64,000 nucleotides of DNA from Deferribacteraceae bacterium UBA6793 (GTDB lineage: Bacteria; Chrysiogenota; Deferribacteres; Deferribacterales; Geovibrionaceae). The translations under genes and the position numbers were made by a program. The notes below the pieces were generated by a model that was not told the DNA's origin, did no database searches, and saw nothing but the letters and a program-made list of their open reading frames with translations. Below are positions 44,964-54,470 of this stretch, piece by piece. The stretch spans positions 15,856 through 79,855 of the forward strand of contig DKFP01000005.1 of NCBI GenBank assembly GCA_002452405.1, written 5' to 3'. Position 1 is the stretch's first letter. Each line of letters starts with the position of its first letter.

Positions 44964-45980
44964 ATGGGGCTTTTCGACGTATTTTCTAACGACTTAGCAA
45001 TCGACCTTGGCACAGCCAATACTCTCATATATGTGAAAGGCAAAGGGGTTGTGTGTTCCGAACCCAGTGTTGTGGCTATTAACAACGTAAACAACGAAGT
45101 TCTCGCCGTGGGCAGCGAGGCAAAAAGTATGCTGGGGCGTACTCCGGCTAACATCGTGGCTATCCGTCCTATGAAGGACGGCGTTATTGCCAACTTCGAA
45201 GTCACAGAGCGGATGCTCAAGAACCTCATTCAGAAGGTTCACAACAGAAAATCACTTGTGAGACCCAGAATCGTTATCTGCGTCCCTTCCGGTGTAACTC
45301 AGGTTGAGAAACGTGCCGTTAAGGATTCCGCGATTCAGGCGGGTGCAAGAGAGGTTTATCTCGTTGAAGAACCGATGGCAGCGGCAATCGGTGCGGGACT
45401 TCCCATTGAAGACCCGTCAGGCAACATGGTTGTCGATATCGGCGGCGGCACCACAGAGGTTGCTGTTATCTCTCTCTCAGGCATTGTTTATGCGAACTCC
45501 GTACGTGTAGGCGGCGACGAGATGGACGATTCCATCGTAAGCTACGTTAAACGTAAGTATAACCTGCTCATCGGTAACGGAACCGCAGAACAGATAAAAA
45601 TGAAGATAGGCTCATGCTTCCCTATGGACACCGAAATGAGCATCAAGATAAAAGGTCGCGACCTTGTTACCGGTATACCCAAAACCATTGAGATAACCGA
45701 CGCGGAAGCCAGAGAGGCTCTGGACGAGGCTGTGTCAAAGATTATCGACGCGGTGCGTATCGCACTGGAAAAGACTCCGCCGGAGCTTTCCGCTGATATC
45801 GTTGACAGAGGCATTGTGCTCACAGGCGGCGGTGCGCTTCTTAAAGGACTTGATAAACGTCTTTCCCATGAAACAGGTCTGCCCATAATTGTGGCTGACG
45901 ATCCGCTTCTTGCCGTTGCAATCGGCGCGGGAAAGGTTCTCGACAACATCGAGCTCCTGAAAAAAGTTACAATAGACTAG
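44964..45980 (+). CDS. mreB: Rod shape-determining protein MreB
   Basis: A 338-aa bacterial actin. Phosphate-1 loop DLGTANTLIYVKGKG, DIGGGTTEVAVIS and GGGALLKGLDKRLS are the actin-fold ATP motifs. MreB organises the elongasome under the inner membrane. The ATG at 44964 follows GGGGGTG; a GTG twelve bases upstream is an alternative. It leads an operon with mreC, mreD, mrdA and rodA, and rodZ is encoded elsewhere in the window. Confidence 0.97.
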   Translation: MGLFDVFSNDLAIDLGTANTLIYVKGKGVVCSEPSVVAINNVNNEVLAVGSEAKSMLGRTPANIVAIRPMKDGVIANFEVTERMLKNLIQKVHNRKSLVRPRIVICVPSGVTQVEKRAVKDSAIQAGAREVYLVEEPMAAAIGAGLPIEDPSGNMVVDIGGGTTEVAVISLSGIVYANSVRVGGDEMDDSIVSYVKRKYNLLIGNGTAEQIKMKIGSCFPMDTEMSIKIKGRDLVTGIPKTIEITDAEAREALDEAVSKIIDAVRIALEKTPPELSADIVDRGIVLTGGGALLKGLDKRLSHETGLPIIVADDPLLAVAIGAGKVLDNIELLKKVTID

Positions 45981-45999
45981 GGTGTCGGCAGCGGGGCAG

Positions 46000-46794
46000 A
46001 TGAAACTTTGGAAAAAAACACTTATCGCTTTTATCGCCCTGCTCATCCTTGTTATCATTCAGGCGCGAAATCCTGAGATAAAAGGACCGTTCAGGGGCGT
46101 AATCGGCAACTTCGTCAATCCGTTCGTGTATTACACTGAAAAAACGTTCAGTTTCTTCAGTGACATATGGAGCGGGTACATCAATCTGGTGGACGTGCGC
46201 AGGCAGAACGACAGGCTGAAGCAGGCGAACGGCGAACTTATGCTTGAGAATTCGCTTCTGCGTGAGCAGGTGAAAGAACACGGGCGCATAGCCAGACTTC
46301 TGAAATTCAAAAACTATTCAGACCTTGATTTTGTTCCGGCATCCGTTATCGGTCGAAACGTTAAAGGCTATCTGAAATTCATCGTTATCGACAGAGGAAG
46401 CCGCGACGGTATCAAACGTCAGGATCCGGTTATAAGCTATAACGGTCTCGTTGGTATGGTGCGTGAGGTCTATGCGGACAGCGCCGAGGTGGAGGTTGTT
46501 TTAAGCCCCGCCAGCAACGTTTCAGTTATGAACAACAGAACCCGTACTGTGGGTATAGTCCGCGGAAACGGTCACGGCAGTATGGCTGTTGATTTCTACG
46601 ACAGGCTTGACGATGTCAAAAAAGGCGACACTATGGTCACTTCAGGTCTCGGCGGAGTATATCCCAAGGGACTGGTCGTCGGCTATGTCAGCGATGTGAA
46701 AACCGCTGAAACCGGACTTTTCAAGATAATGACTCTGAATTCGAAGGTCAGATTTGAAAAACTTGAAAACGTACTGGTGATCAGACAGCGATGA
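46000..46794 (+). CDS. mreC: Rod shape-determining protein MreC
   Basis: A 264-aa bitopic protein. The single TM helix (about 6-24, TLIAFIALLILVIIQARNP) is followed by a coiled coil near 58-90 and a periplasmic beta domain containing IDRGSRDGIKRQDPVISYNGLVGMV, the MreC core. It links PBP2 and MreB. ATG at 46000 with GCGGGGC upstream is preferred over a GTG 18 bases earlier. It overlaps mreD by 4 bp. Confidence 0.92.
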   Translation: MKLWKKTLIAFIALLILVIIQARNPEIKGPFRGVIGNFVNPFVYYTEKTFSFFSDIWSGYINLVDVRRQNDRLKQANGELMLENSLLREQVKEHGRIARLLKFKNYSDLDFVPASVIGRNVKGYLKFIVIDRGSRDGIKRQDPVISYNGLVGMVREVYADSAEVEVVLSPASNVSVMNNRTRTVGIVRGNGHGSMAVDFYDRLDDVKKGDTMVTSGLGGVYPKGLVVGYVSDVKTAETGLFKIMTLNSKVRFEKLENVLVIRQR

Positions 46795-47261
46795 AAAGTA
46801 TCAACTATCTTTATCCGGCAATCTTTTTTGCGCTTATTTTTGGTCACATAATTACGCTGGTGTGGGCATTTATCTTTTCCAATTTTGATTTTACAATAGT
46901 GATTTTTCTTATTATTTACGAAATGATAGATGAAGACAATTATATATGGCTCTCCGTGCTTTTCGGAGTTTACACCGATTATGCACGTAACGGGTTTTTC
47001 GGTCCGGGTGTCATGTTGTTTCTTGCGTTTTCAATCTCAAGATTTAAAGCCGACATTGTTATGGATATGACCAAGTTTAACTCAAAAGTCCTGCTGTTTA
47101 CTGCTATTTCTGCGCTTTACTGCATCTTTAATGCTGCTCTTTCGGGTTATGACCCTGAAACTATTTTAAAAATGACACTCACAAGAACAGTCGTCAACGT
47201 TACCGTTGCTATCGGAATCGTGAAACTCACGGAGTACAGAATTGCTTTTAAGAACGCTTAA
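46791..47261 (+). CDS. mreD: Rod shape-determining protein MreD
   Basis: A 156-aa hydrophobic protein with about five TM helices, typical of MreD in size and topology. Conserved features are limited; WLSVLFGVYTDYARNGFFGPGVMLF matches the MreD G-x-x-x-D-x... segment. The identity rests largely on its position between mreC and mrdA. It overlaps mreC by 4 bp and mrdA by 20 bp. Confidence 0.82.
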   Translation: MKSINYLYPAIFFALIFGHIITLVWAFIFSNFDFTIVIFLIIYEMIDEDNYIWLSVLFGVYTDYARNGFFGPGVMLFLAFSISRFKADIVMDMTKFNSKVLLFTAISALYCIFNAALSGYDPETILKMTLTRTVVNVTVAIGIVKLTEYRIAFKNA

Positions 47262-49083
47262 AGACGAGATACTTGATTATTTCAAAAAACGCGCCATGTT
47301 CGGATACGTGGTGCTGGGTCTTTTCTTTGCGTTTCTGGCGCTGCGTCTTTTTTATATGCAGGTCATAAGCTACGAAAAGTTCAAGCAGCTTTCGGAAAAC
47401 AACCGTATCCGTATAGTCCGTATAAAGGCGGACAGAGGGTTTATTAAGGATGTGCGCGGACGGCTTCTTGTTAAAAACTCCCCCAGTTACGAGCTTAAAA
47501 TCGTAAAAGAGGACGTTAAAGACCTCAATGCAATTCTTGATAAACTGGCGAAAGTGCTCCCTATTGATAAGAAATACGCCATTAAACAGGTGGAGAAATC
47601 CTATCTGTACGAACCTGCGGTTATTCTTCGCGGTCTGTCTTTCAATCAGGTGGCGGAGATAATGGAACATTCCGACGATTACGTCGGTGTGGAGATAGGT
47701 CTTGAGGCTGTCCGCAGTTATATGGACAGCAGAGCCTTCAGCCACATCCTCGGTTATATGTCCGAGGTGAACGAGCAGGAGCTGAGAGATACCGACTATT
47801 ACCGTTCAGGAGATATGCTGGGTAAAACCGGTGTTGAGAAGGTATACGAAAAACAGCTCAGGGGCGACGATGGCGCCAGACAGGTTGAGGTGGATTCATA
47901 CGGACGACCCGTTGAGATACTTTCCGAAAAAGCGAGCGTACCCGGAGAGAACATCACTCTTACTGTGGATTATGATGTGCAGACCTTTCTGCACAGACTG
48001 ATGGATGGAAAAAAGGGTGCTGTTGTGGTTATGGATGTGAATAACTTTGATATGCTCGCGCTCTATTCAGCGCCTGCATTCGACCTCATGTCGTTCACTC
48101 CGTTTGCAACTTCCGGTGAGAGGCTCGCAATCATAAAAGACCCTTCAAAGCCGCTTCTCAACAGAGCCATAGAGGGACGCTATCCCCCCGGTTCTGTCTA
48201 TAAGGTACTTATGGCTGTCATGGGACTTATGGAGCATAAGATAAATCCTGACAGCAGATTCACCTGCACAGGCGAAATGCAGTACGGTAATTTTAAATAT
48301 AAATGCTGGAAGAAAGAGGGGCACGGAACCATCAATCTCGTTCAGGCGATTGAGGAATCGTGTGACGTATATTTCTATAATCTTGGTCTGATACTGGGAA
48401 TAGACACCATCTATGATTACTCAACAAGGCTTTCTCTCGGCGTTAAAACAGGTATAGCGCTGCCAAACGAAAAATCAGGATTTTTCCCTGGCAGACAGTG
48501 GAAAAAAGAGGTTCGTCGCGAGGGATGGTACCCCGGCGAAACGATAATCACGTCAATCGGTCAGGGTTATATGGCTACAACCCCAATACAGATTGCCGTC
48601 ATGCTCGGCGGTATATTCAACGGCGGACATATCTATACGCCAAATTTAGTCAGATACCTTGAAAACCCGTCCACGGGACACGTCCGCGAACCAGTGCGAA
48701 ACCTGAAAAATAAGGTGCATATTGACAAGTGGGCGGCTAACGTCGCTATGAAAGGTATGGTTAATGTCGTTGAAGGTGCCCACGCCACAGGTTACAGGGC
48801 AAATGTGCCCGGTGTGCATATCGGTGGAAAAACCGGTACTGCGCAGGTCGTGAGCCTGAAGCGTACAGAGGATATGGACGAGGATGATATTCCCGAACAT
48901 TACAGAGACCACTCGTGGTTTGCCGCTGTTTTTCCTGCGGATAACCCGAAATACGTCGCGGTTGCGATGATAGAGCACGGCGGGGCCGGCAGCAAGGGTG
49001 CTGCGCCAATTGTCGGAGCATTAGTAAATAAAATGGCGGATCTTGGCTATGTTAAGCGTGAAACTGGACAGGAAGCACATTGA
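47242..49083 (+). CDS. mrdA: Penicillin-binding protein 2 (transpeptidase)
   Basis: A 613-aa class B PBP. One N-terminal TM helix (about 20-38), the PBP dimer domain beginning ADRGFIKDVRGRLL, and the transpeptidase domain with SVYK (Ser318), SCD and KTGTAQ motifs. It cross-links lateral-wall peptidoglycan in the periplasm. The TTG start is supported by GGAG seven bases upstream. It overlaps rodA by about 35-41 bp. Confidence 0.95.
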   Translation: MLLRTLKDEILDYFKKRAMFGYVVLGLFFAFLALRLFYMQVISYEKFKQLSENNRIRIVRIKADRGFIKDVRGRLLVKNSPSYELKIVKEDVKDLNAILDKLAKVLPIDKKYAIKQVEKSYLYEPAVILRGLSFNQVAEIMEHSDDYVGVEIGLEAVRSYMDSRAFSHILGYMSEVNEQELRDTDYYRSGDMLGKTGVEKVYEKQLRGDDGARQVEVDSYGRPVEILSEKASVPGENITLTVDYDVQTFLHRLMDGKKGAVVVMDVNNFDMLALYSAPAFDLMSFTPFATSGERLAIIKDPSKPLLNRAIEGRYPPGSVYKVLMAVMGLMEHKINPDSRFTCTGEMQYGNFKYKCWKKEGHGTINLVQAIEESCDVYFYNLGLILGIDTIYDYSTRLSLGVKTGIALPNEKSGFFPGRQWKKEVRREGWYPGETIITSIGQGYMATTPIQIAVMLGGIFNGGHIYTPNLVRYLENPSTGHVREPVRNLKNKVHIDKWAANVAMKGMVNVVEGAHATGYRANVPGVHIGGKTGTAQVVSLKRTEDMDEDDIPEHYRDHSWFAAVFPADNPKYVAVAMIEHGGAGSKGAAPIVGALVNKMADLGYVKRETGQEAH

Positions 49084-50170
49084 AAATTTCGATGTTGTTC
49101 TGTTCGTACTACTCTTTCTGATAACGACTCTCGGCATTTTCGCCATTTACAGCGCGGGGTTTGACCCTGTGGACGGTAAAGTGCGCAATTTCTGGCTGAA
49201 ACAGTTCTATTTCCTTATTTTAGGTTATTTTCTGTTTTTTGCTTTCAGTGCAATAGGTTATAAGAAACTTGTGAAATATTCCTATGTGCTTTACACCCTG
49301 GGACTGCTGATATTGGCGGCGGTTCTTGCAATGGGGCACGAGGGAAAGGGAGCCGTGCGTTGGATAGCTGTTGCCGGGATACGCATACAGCCTTCTGAAT
49401 TTTTCAAGTTTATCTGGATGATAGTGCTGGCGAGACTCTATATCGACTTTACAATGAATAAGTACGGTATGCTGGATATAATTAAAAAGCTGTTCATTGC
49501 GATGCCGCCGTTTGTGCTGGTTTTTCTCCAGCCCGACCTCGGTACTGGCGGAACATATCTTGCGGTATGGGGAATAGTGCTGCTTTTCATAGGTATCAAA
49601 CGCATGACTCTGGTCATTATCGTGACAAGTCTTGTGTTTGCTGCGCCGATACTCTGGACGCATATGAAGCCGTATCAGAAGCAGAGGGTTGAAACCTTCC
49701 TTAATCCTGAGGCTGACCCTTTCGGTTCCGGATATCACGTTATACAGTCTAAGATTGCCATTGGTTCCGGCGGTCTGTTCGGAAAAGGATTTATGAACGG
49801 AACCCAGTCCCACCTGAAATTCATCCCTGAGCGTCACACCGACTTCATTTTCGCGGTTATCGCGGAAGAATTCGGCTTTATCGGCGCGTGTGTGGTGATT
49901 CTCTTATTTACAGGGCTGGTTTTCCGTATAATTTATGTAGGTATAAACTCGAAAGAATCGGCGGGAAAGCTGGTGTGCGTGGCTGCCGGCGCGCTGTTCT
50001 TTTTCCAGTTCTTCGTGAACCTCGCAATGACCGTCGGGATGATGCCGGTCGTTGGTATCCCCATGCCTATGGTCAGCTACGGAGGTTCATCTCTTATCAC
50101 TTTCATGTCCATTCTCGGTATCGTGAACAGTGTTGCTATGAGGCGTTTTGACAGTCCCAGTGAGGTATAA
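49049..50170 (+). CDS. rodA: Peptidoglycan glycosyltransferase RodA
   Basis: A 373-aa SEDS-family polymerase with ten TM helices. The motifs RWIAVAGIRIQPSEFFKF, FLQPDLGTGGTY, ERHTDFIFAVIAEEFGFIGA and PMVSYGGSSLITFM are all diagnostic. It polymerises glycan strands together with PBP2. The start is inside the mrdA 3' end; ATG at 49049 is chosen and a TTG six bases earlier is possible. The radical SAM gene overlaps its stop by one base. Confidence 0.95.
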   Translation: MLSVKLDRKHIENFDVVLFVLLFLITTLGIFAIYSAGFDPVDGKVRNFWLKQFYFLILGYFLFFAFSAIGYKKLVKYSYVLYTLGLLILAAVLAMGHEGKGAVRWIAVAGIRIQPSEFFKFIWMIVLARLYIDFTMNKYGMLDIIKKLFIAMPPFVLVFLQPDLGTGGTYLAVWGIVLLFIGIKRMTLVIIVTSLVFAAPILWTHMKPYQKQRVETFLNPEADPFGSGYHVIQSKIAIGSGGLFGKGFMNGTQSHLKFIPERHTDFIFAVIAEEFGFIGACVVILLFTGLVFRIIYVGINSKESAGKLVCVAAGALFFFQFFVNLAMTVGMMPVVGIPMPMVSYGGSSLITFMSILGIVNSVAMRRFDSPSEV

Positions 50171-52584
50171 TGAAAGATTACAAAAAGCTCCTTAAAATAT
50201 CCAGACCCGCAAGGTACATCAACGGAGAGATCAACTCCATCCATAAGGAACATGAAGGCAGAACAACAGTATGTCTTGTTTTTCCAGACGTTTATGAGGT
50301 TGGTATCAGCCACATAGGGTATAAAATGCTCTATGAAAGACTGAACCTGCGCGATGAACTTGTCTGCGAACGGTTCTTTATGCCGTGGCCCGACGCTATT
50401 GAAGCGTATGGGAGCGAGATGTTTGTCAGTCTGGAGTCCACAACAGGTCTGAAAGATTTCGACGTAGTCGGCTACAGCTTTCAGTATGAACTGTCATACA
50501 CGAATATGCTGAAATCTCTGCTGATGTCCGGTATTCCTGCCAGAAGCAAAAACAGAGGCGATGGCGACCCCATTATAATAGCGGGCGGTCCCTGCGTTTG
50601 CAATCCTATGCCGATAGCGGACTTTATAGACGTATTTTTCATCGGCGAATCGGAGATAACACTGCCCGACGCTATGGTCAAGCTCAATGAGATGAACGAT
50701 GCCACAAGAGCCGAGAAGATAGCTTATCTCAATTCCTTGCCGTTCACATACGTTCCTGAGATTGACGCTGATAAGCACGTTAAACGTTCAATTCACACCG
50801 GATTTTCTGACGATTACACAATAAAAGACCTCGTGGTTCCGGCTATTCCTGCCGTTCAGGACAGGGTTGCCGTCGAGATTTCGCGCGGCTGCACAAGAGG
50901 CTGCCGATTTTGTCAGGCGGGCATAATCTACCGCCCCAACCGCGAGCGCAGCGTTGACAACGTAGCTTGTGACGCACTGTATCAGCTGGATAAAACAGGA
51001 TATCTCGAAACCTCTCTGCTGTCACTTTCCGCATCGGATTACAGCAGGCTGGAAGAGCTGCTTGTGACCATGGTTGGGCTGACCGAGGCGAGAAAGGTAT
51101 CTCTTGCGTTGCCGTCCATAAGAGCTGACAGAATAAAGGAATATATTTTCCGCGAGCTTTCAAAGGTACGCAAATCAGGCTTTACCATAGCGCCGGAAGC
51201 CGGTTCTCAGCGGATGAGGGATTCCATTAACAAAGGCTTGACCGAAGAGGCTATACTTGAGGCTGTGGAAAAAGCGTCCGATGCCGGATGGAACGGCGCA
51301 AAGCTCTATTTCATGATGGGGCTGCCAGGTGAAACCCTTGAGGATGTGCTTGCCATCGCCGAACTTGCCAGAAAAGCCAAATATCTGCGCAAAGGCAGAT
51401 TCAGCATAAAAGTATCCGTTTCCAACTTCGTACCGAAAGCCCATACGCCTTACCAGTGGTGGGGACAGAACAGCGGTGACGAATTTTTCGAAAAACGCCA
51501 GAAGCTCAAGGAACTTCTTGTTAAATATAAAATTCCCCACGCTTTCCACGGCATCAAGACCAGCGTTCTTGAAGGGGCGTTCTCCCGCGGTTCAAGGGAG
51601 CTTGGTGACGTTATTGAAGAGGCTGTTAAGCGTGGCGCCATGTTTGACGCGTGGACTGAGTTCTTCAATTTCTCCGTCTGGGAGGAGTGCTTTGCCAAAT
51701 TCGGGCTGAAAGTTGAAGATTACGCCCAGCGAAGCTACAAACGCTCCGAAAAACTGCCATGGGAACATATAGACTCCGGCGTGACCAATGATTTCCTTTG
51801 GGATGAATATCTTAAATCACAATCACTTGAGCTTACTTCAGACTGCACTGACGGCGTGTGCCATATGTGCGGCGTATGCGATTTTAAAGAGATAAAGAAT
51901 ACTTTTGCCGATAAAACTGAGATGGTCATCGAACCTGCGAAAGAAGAAGACGATCAGAGGTTTACCCGTTACGCCATGGTCTTCTCTAAAACGGAAAGGC
52001 TCAGTCTGCTGTCCGCGATCGAGACCCAGAGACTGTTTACCCACGTTCTGACCATTTCAAAATTCGGGCTGAAATTCACTCAGGGATTCAATCCCCAGCC
52101 TAAGTTGAGTTATGTTCAGGCGGCTTCCACGGGGCTTTCCGGGCTTAATGAAGTTCTTATATTCGAATCGGAGAAGCTGGAGGATTTTCAGGAAGCCATA
52201 GACAGGCTGAACGGTATTCTGCCTAAATGGGTACGTATCAGCCACATGGTGGAGTTTCCGGTCAACCCAAGACACTTCGACGTATACGTACGTTTTGGGT
52301 TTGCAAAAGAATTTATGGATATTTTCAAAGCCAGATATGAAGCCGGAGAGGCAAAATATGAAAAGCTGAACAAGAAAGGATTGCCTAAGGTTATGGACTC
52401 AAAGGATTTCACTGCTCACATAGGTGAAACCGACGTTGTTTTCAAAACTGAGACCACTGGTAACTTCAATTGTTTCGAGTTTTTTGAAAGCCTTGGCTAC
52501 GAACGCGGTGACATAGATATAATAAGGAAAAACGTTTATCTTGTACCCAGAGAGGGCGACGATGCGGTCGGAACCGATTTATAA
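50170..52584 (+). CDS. B12-binding-type radical SAM protein fused to DUF2344 domain
   Basis: An 804-aa protein of the TIGR03960/TIGR03936 kind, two parts often fused in one chain. The N-terminal 190 residues resemble a B12-binding domain, the radical SAM core has the CTRGCRFC cluster motif (C241, C245, C248) and the C-terminal 210 residues (from RYAMVFSKTERLSLLS) are DUF2344. Its substrate is not known. It overlaps the rodA stop and the next gene by 23 bp, so it travels with the rod-shape operon, an arrangement that does not by itself indicate function. Confidence 0.9.
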   Translation: MKDYKKLLKISRPARYINGEINSIHKEHEGRTTVCLVFPDVYEVGISHIGYKMLYERLNLRDELVCERFFMPWPDAIEAYGSEMFVSLESTTGLKDFDVVGYSFQYELSYTNMLKSLLMSGIPARSKNRGDGDPIIIAGGPCVCNPMPIADFIDVFFIGESEITLPDAMVKLNEMNDATRAEKIAYLNSLPFTYVPEIDADKHVKRSIHTGFSDDYTIKDLVVPAIPAVQDRVAVEISRGCTRGCRFCQAGIIYRPNRERSVDNVACDALYQLDKTGYLETSLLSLSASDYSRLEELLVTMVGLTEARKVSLALPSIRADRIKEYIFRELSKVRKSGFTIAPEAGSQRMRDSINKGLTEEAILEAVEKASDAGWNGAKLYFMMGLPGETLEDVLAIAELARKAKYLRKGRFSIKVSVSNFVPKAHTPYQWWGQNSGDEFFEKRQKLKELLVKYKIPHAFHGIKTSVLEGAFSRGSRELGDVIEEAVKRGAMFDAWTEFFNFSVWEECFAKFGLKVEDYAQRSYKRSEKLPWEHIDSGVTNDFLWDEYLKSQSLELTSDCTDGVCHMCGVCDFKEIKNTFADKTEMVIEPAKEEDDQRFTRYAMVFSKTERLSLLSAIETQRLFTHVLTISKFGLKFTQGFNPQPKLSYVQAASTGLSGLNEVLIFESEKLEDFQEAIDRLNGILPKWVRISHMVEFPVNPRHFDVYVRFGFAKEFMDIFKARYEAGEAKYEKLNKKGLPKVMDSKDFTAHIGETDVVFKTETTGNFNCFEFFESLGYERGDIDIIRKNVYLVPREGDDAVGTDL

Positions 52585-53350
52585 GACTTTTCTTGAAGAT
52601 ATTTATAATAAGTATAACAGTATCGAATACCTCGACACTGACCCTGTGTTTTTTCCGCACGCATATGATGGAAATACAGAGTATGTCGCTTTGACGGCTG
52701 CGGTTTTCGCATATGGAAACGTTAAAGCCATCAAGGGTTTTATCCGTTCCTATCTCGATTATTACGGCACAGACCCTCTGGCGGCGGCAAAGCCTTCCGG
52801 CGGGCTGTATTACAGATTTCAGAAAAAACATGATATTGAGTATTACGCGGAACTTATGCGCAGGCTTTACGGCGAATACGGTTCCATAGAGAACATTTTT
52901 GCGAAACGGGATACACTGGAGGAGGGGATACTCCTTTTCCACGATATGATAAAGATTTATGCGGCAGATGCGGACACAGGACTGCATTTTCTGTTCCCCA
53001 ATCCTGTGACATCAGGCTCCAAACGTCTGCGGATGTTTCTGCGCTGGATGATTCGCAGGGATAACGTAGATTTCGGCTTATGGACGAAATTCAGTCCCTC
53101 TGAGCTTATGATGATAATAGATACACATATTCTCAGATTCGCAAAAAATAACGGAGTTATAACTAACGAATCTGCCACCCGTTCAAACCTTGAAAAAGTG
53201 AGCAGTTTTTTCAGAGCTATGAACCCGGAAGATCCTGCGAAATATGACTTTGCGCTCACAAGACTTGGTATCGTTTCGGGATGTAAGTATATGAGCTGTA
53301 TAGCCTGCGGCACCTGCGGGCACAATGACGGCTGCATATTTAGGAATTGA
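52562..53350 (+). CDS. TIGR02757 family protein (function unknown)
   Basis: A 262-aa protein of the family known as TIGR02757/DUF2400: DPVFFPHAYDG near the N-terminus, EYVALTAAVFAYGNVKAI, RLRMFLRWMIRRDNVDFGLW and LDTHILRFA-like VDTHILRF motif (here IIDTHILRFA). The C-terminal tail CKYMSCIACGTCGHNDGC is Cys-rich, consistent with a metal or Fe-S site. The start at 52562 follows AGAGGG. It is nested 23 bp into the radical SAM gene. Confidence 0.85.
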   Translation: MRSEPIYKTFLEDIYNKYNSIEYLDTDPVFFPHAYDGNTEYVALTAAVFAYGNVKAIKGFIRSYLDYYGTDPLAAAKPSGGLYYRFQKKHDIEYYAELMRRLYGEYGSIENIFAKRDTLEEGILLFHDMIKIYAADADTGLHFLFPNPVTSGSKRLRMFLRWMIRRDNVDFGLWTKFSPSELMMIIDTHILRFAKNNGVITNESATRSNLEKVSSFFRAMNPEDPAKYDFALTRLGIVSGCKYMSCIACGTCGHNDGCIFRN

Positions 53351-53386
53351 TGAATATATGAATATTTAAAATGTATCTTCGTAGCA

Positions 53387-53417
53387 TTGACAAAGCATGA
53401 AAATAGTATAGTATAAA
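53387..53417 (+). promoter_or_regulatory. Promoter for trxA
   Basis: Perfect TTGACA at 53387-53392; a T/A-rich -10 (AGTATA at 17 bp or TATAAA at 19 bp) follows. The exact -10 is uncertain. Confidence 0.5.
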
Positions 53418-53452
53418 TCTGAAAGCGCTTAAAGATATTTAGGAGGATTGCT

Positions 53453-53770
53453 ATGGCAGCAGAACTTAACGAAGCTAGTTTTCAATCAGAAGTAATCGAT
53501 TGCAGCATGCCCGTCCTTGTGGACTTTTGGGCAGTGTGGTGCGGACCTTGCAGAATGCTCACACCCACTATAGAGTCTCTTGCTTCAGAATACACAGGCA
53601 AAGTGAAAGTTGCTAAGGTTAACGTTGACGAAAACCAGCAGCTCGCAGCTAAATACGGTATCATGAGCATACCCACTGTTATGGTTTTCAAAGACGGAAA
53701 AGTTGTTGAACAGTTTATTGGGGTTCAACCTAAAGGCGTTTACGAAGACGCTCTTAAAAGATACATATAA
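53453..53770 (+). CDS. trxA: Thioredoxin
   Basis: A 105-aa classical thioredoxin: WAVWCGPCRM with redox pair C30/C33, the cis-Pro loop SIPTVMVFKDG and standard length. It reduces cytoplasmic disulfides. A strong AGGAGG ribosome site and an intrinsic terminator downstream make it a monocistronic unit. No thioredoxin reductase is adjacent. Confidence 0.97.
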   Translation: MAAELNEASFQSEVIDCSMPVLVDFWAVWCGPCRMLTPTIESLASEYTGKVKVAKVNVDENQQLAAKYGIMSIPTVMVFKDGKVVEQFIGVQPKGVYEDALKRYI

Positions 53771-53808
53771 CACATATCTTGCACATTGCGGCTTTTTGAG
53801 CCGTTACG

Positions 53809-53840
53809 GGAGCAGCTTTAAAACGGGCTGCTCTTTTTTT
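53809..53840 (+). terminator. Rho-independent terminator after trxA
   Basis: Inverted GAGCAGC / GCTGCTC around a 10-nt loop followed by seven T residues. Confidence 0.88.
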
Positions 53841-53891
53841 GTCCGCTTTTCCGGAGCGTATTTTCCGTAAGCGTGTCGCATATCAAAGCAT

Positions 53892-53972
53892 GAGATTGTT
53901 TCATTCCTTCCGGGTTCGCAGAGACGTGACTCTTATTCCGTCTTAGCGAGGAACAAAACGACGCGGCGATCT
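53892..53972. repeat. Dispersed palindromic repeat, copy R7 with extra half copy
   Basis: GAGATTGTTTCATTCC...GGGTTCGCAGAGACGTG, then TCTTAGCGAGGAAC...GACGCGGCGATCT. A second left-half fragment (GCAGATTGCTTCGCTCCTCTCGCAAAGATG) lies at 54018-54047. They occupy much of the trxA-feoA gap. Confidence 0.75.
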
Positions 53973-54134
53973 GATATCTTTACTATTAATATATAATACA
54001 ACAAGTTCTATGCGGTGCAGATTGCTTCGCTCCTCTCGCAAAGATGCTATTGTTTATGTAAAATATTCTGCATTTCAAATTCTTGATGCACATCAAAGAA
54101 AAATCTTTTCTTCAAACATATGCTGTGTATTGAT

Positions 54135-54153
54135 GATAATGAATATCATTTTC
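54135..54153 (+). promoter_or_regulatory. Fur box 1 upstream of feoAB
   Basis: GATAATGAATATCATTTTC matches the canonical 19-bp Fur box at about 16 of 19 positions. It lies about 84 bp before feoA, just upstream of a TTGACG -35 (54156-54161). Confidence 0.8.
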
Positions 54154-54170
54154 TCTTGACGCGACGGCGT

Positions 54171-54189
54171 GATAATGATAGTTATTTTC
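54171..54189 (+). promoter_or_regulatory. Fur box 2 upstream of feoAB
   Basis: GATAATGATAGTTATTTTC matches the Fur consensus at about 16 of 19 positions. It overlaps the predicted -10 region (17 bp from TTGACG), so iron-loaded Fur would occlude RNA polymerase. Confidence 0.8.
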
Positions 54190-54236
54190 ATCATGCTTGG
54201 TAAACGGTTTTACTTTTTAATTAGGGAGATCAACAA

Positions 54237-54470
54237 ATGATTATTTCCATGAGAAAGATGAAGGACAATCAAAAGGGCAGGATTGTCAAGGTCAACTGCG
54301 AAGGTGAACTTCGTCAGAGGATCAACGATATGGGTCTGACCTCAGGAACTGAATTTAAGATCATCGGCAGGGCGCCGCTTTTCGACCCTGTTGCTCTGAA
54401 GGTGAGGGGGTTCACCATCACCCTCAGAAACAACGAAGCTGATCACATAGAAGTGGAGGTCATTGATTAA
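54237..54470 (+). CDS. feoA: Ferrous iron transport protein A
   Basis: A 77-aa SH3-like FeoA: RIVKVNCEGELRQRINDMGLTSGTEFKII and a C-terminal VRGFTITLRNNEADHIEVEVI strand set. It assists FeoB at the cytoplasmic face. AGGGAG lies 9-14 bases upstream; a second ATG at 54249 is possible. Two Fur boxes precede it, and its stop overlaps feoB by one base. Confidence 0.93.
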   Translation: MIISMRKMKDNQKGRIVKVNCEGELRQRINDMGLTSGTEFKIIGRAPLFDPVALKVRGFTITLRNNEADHIEVEVID

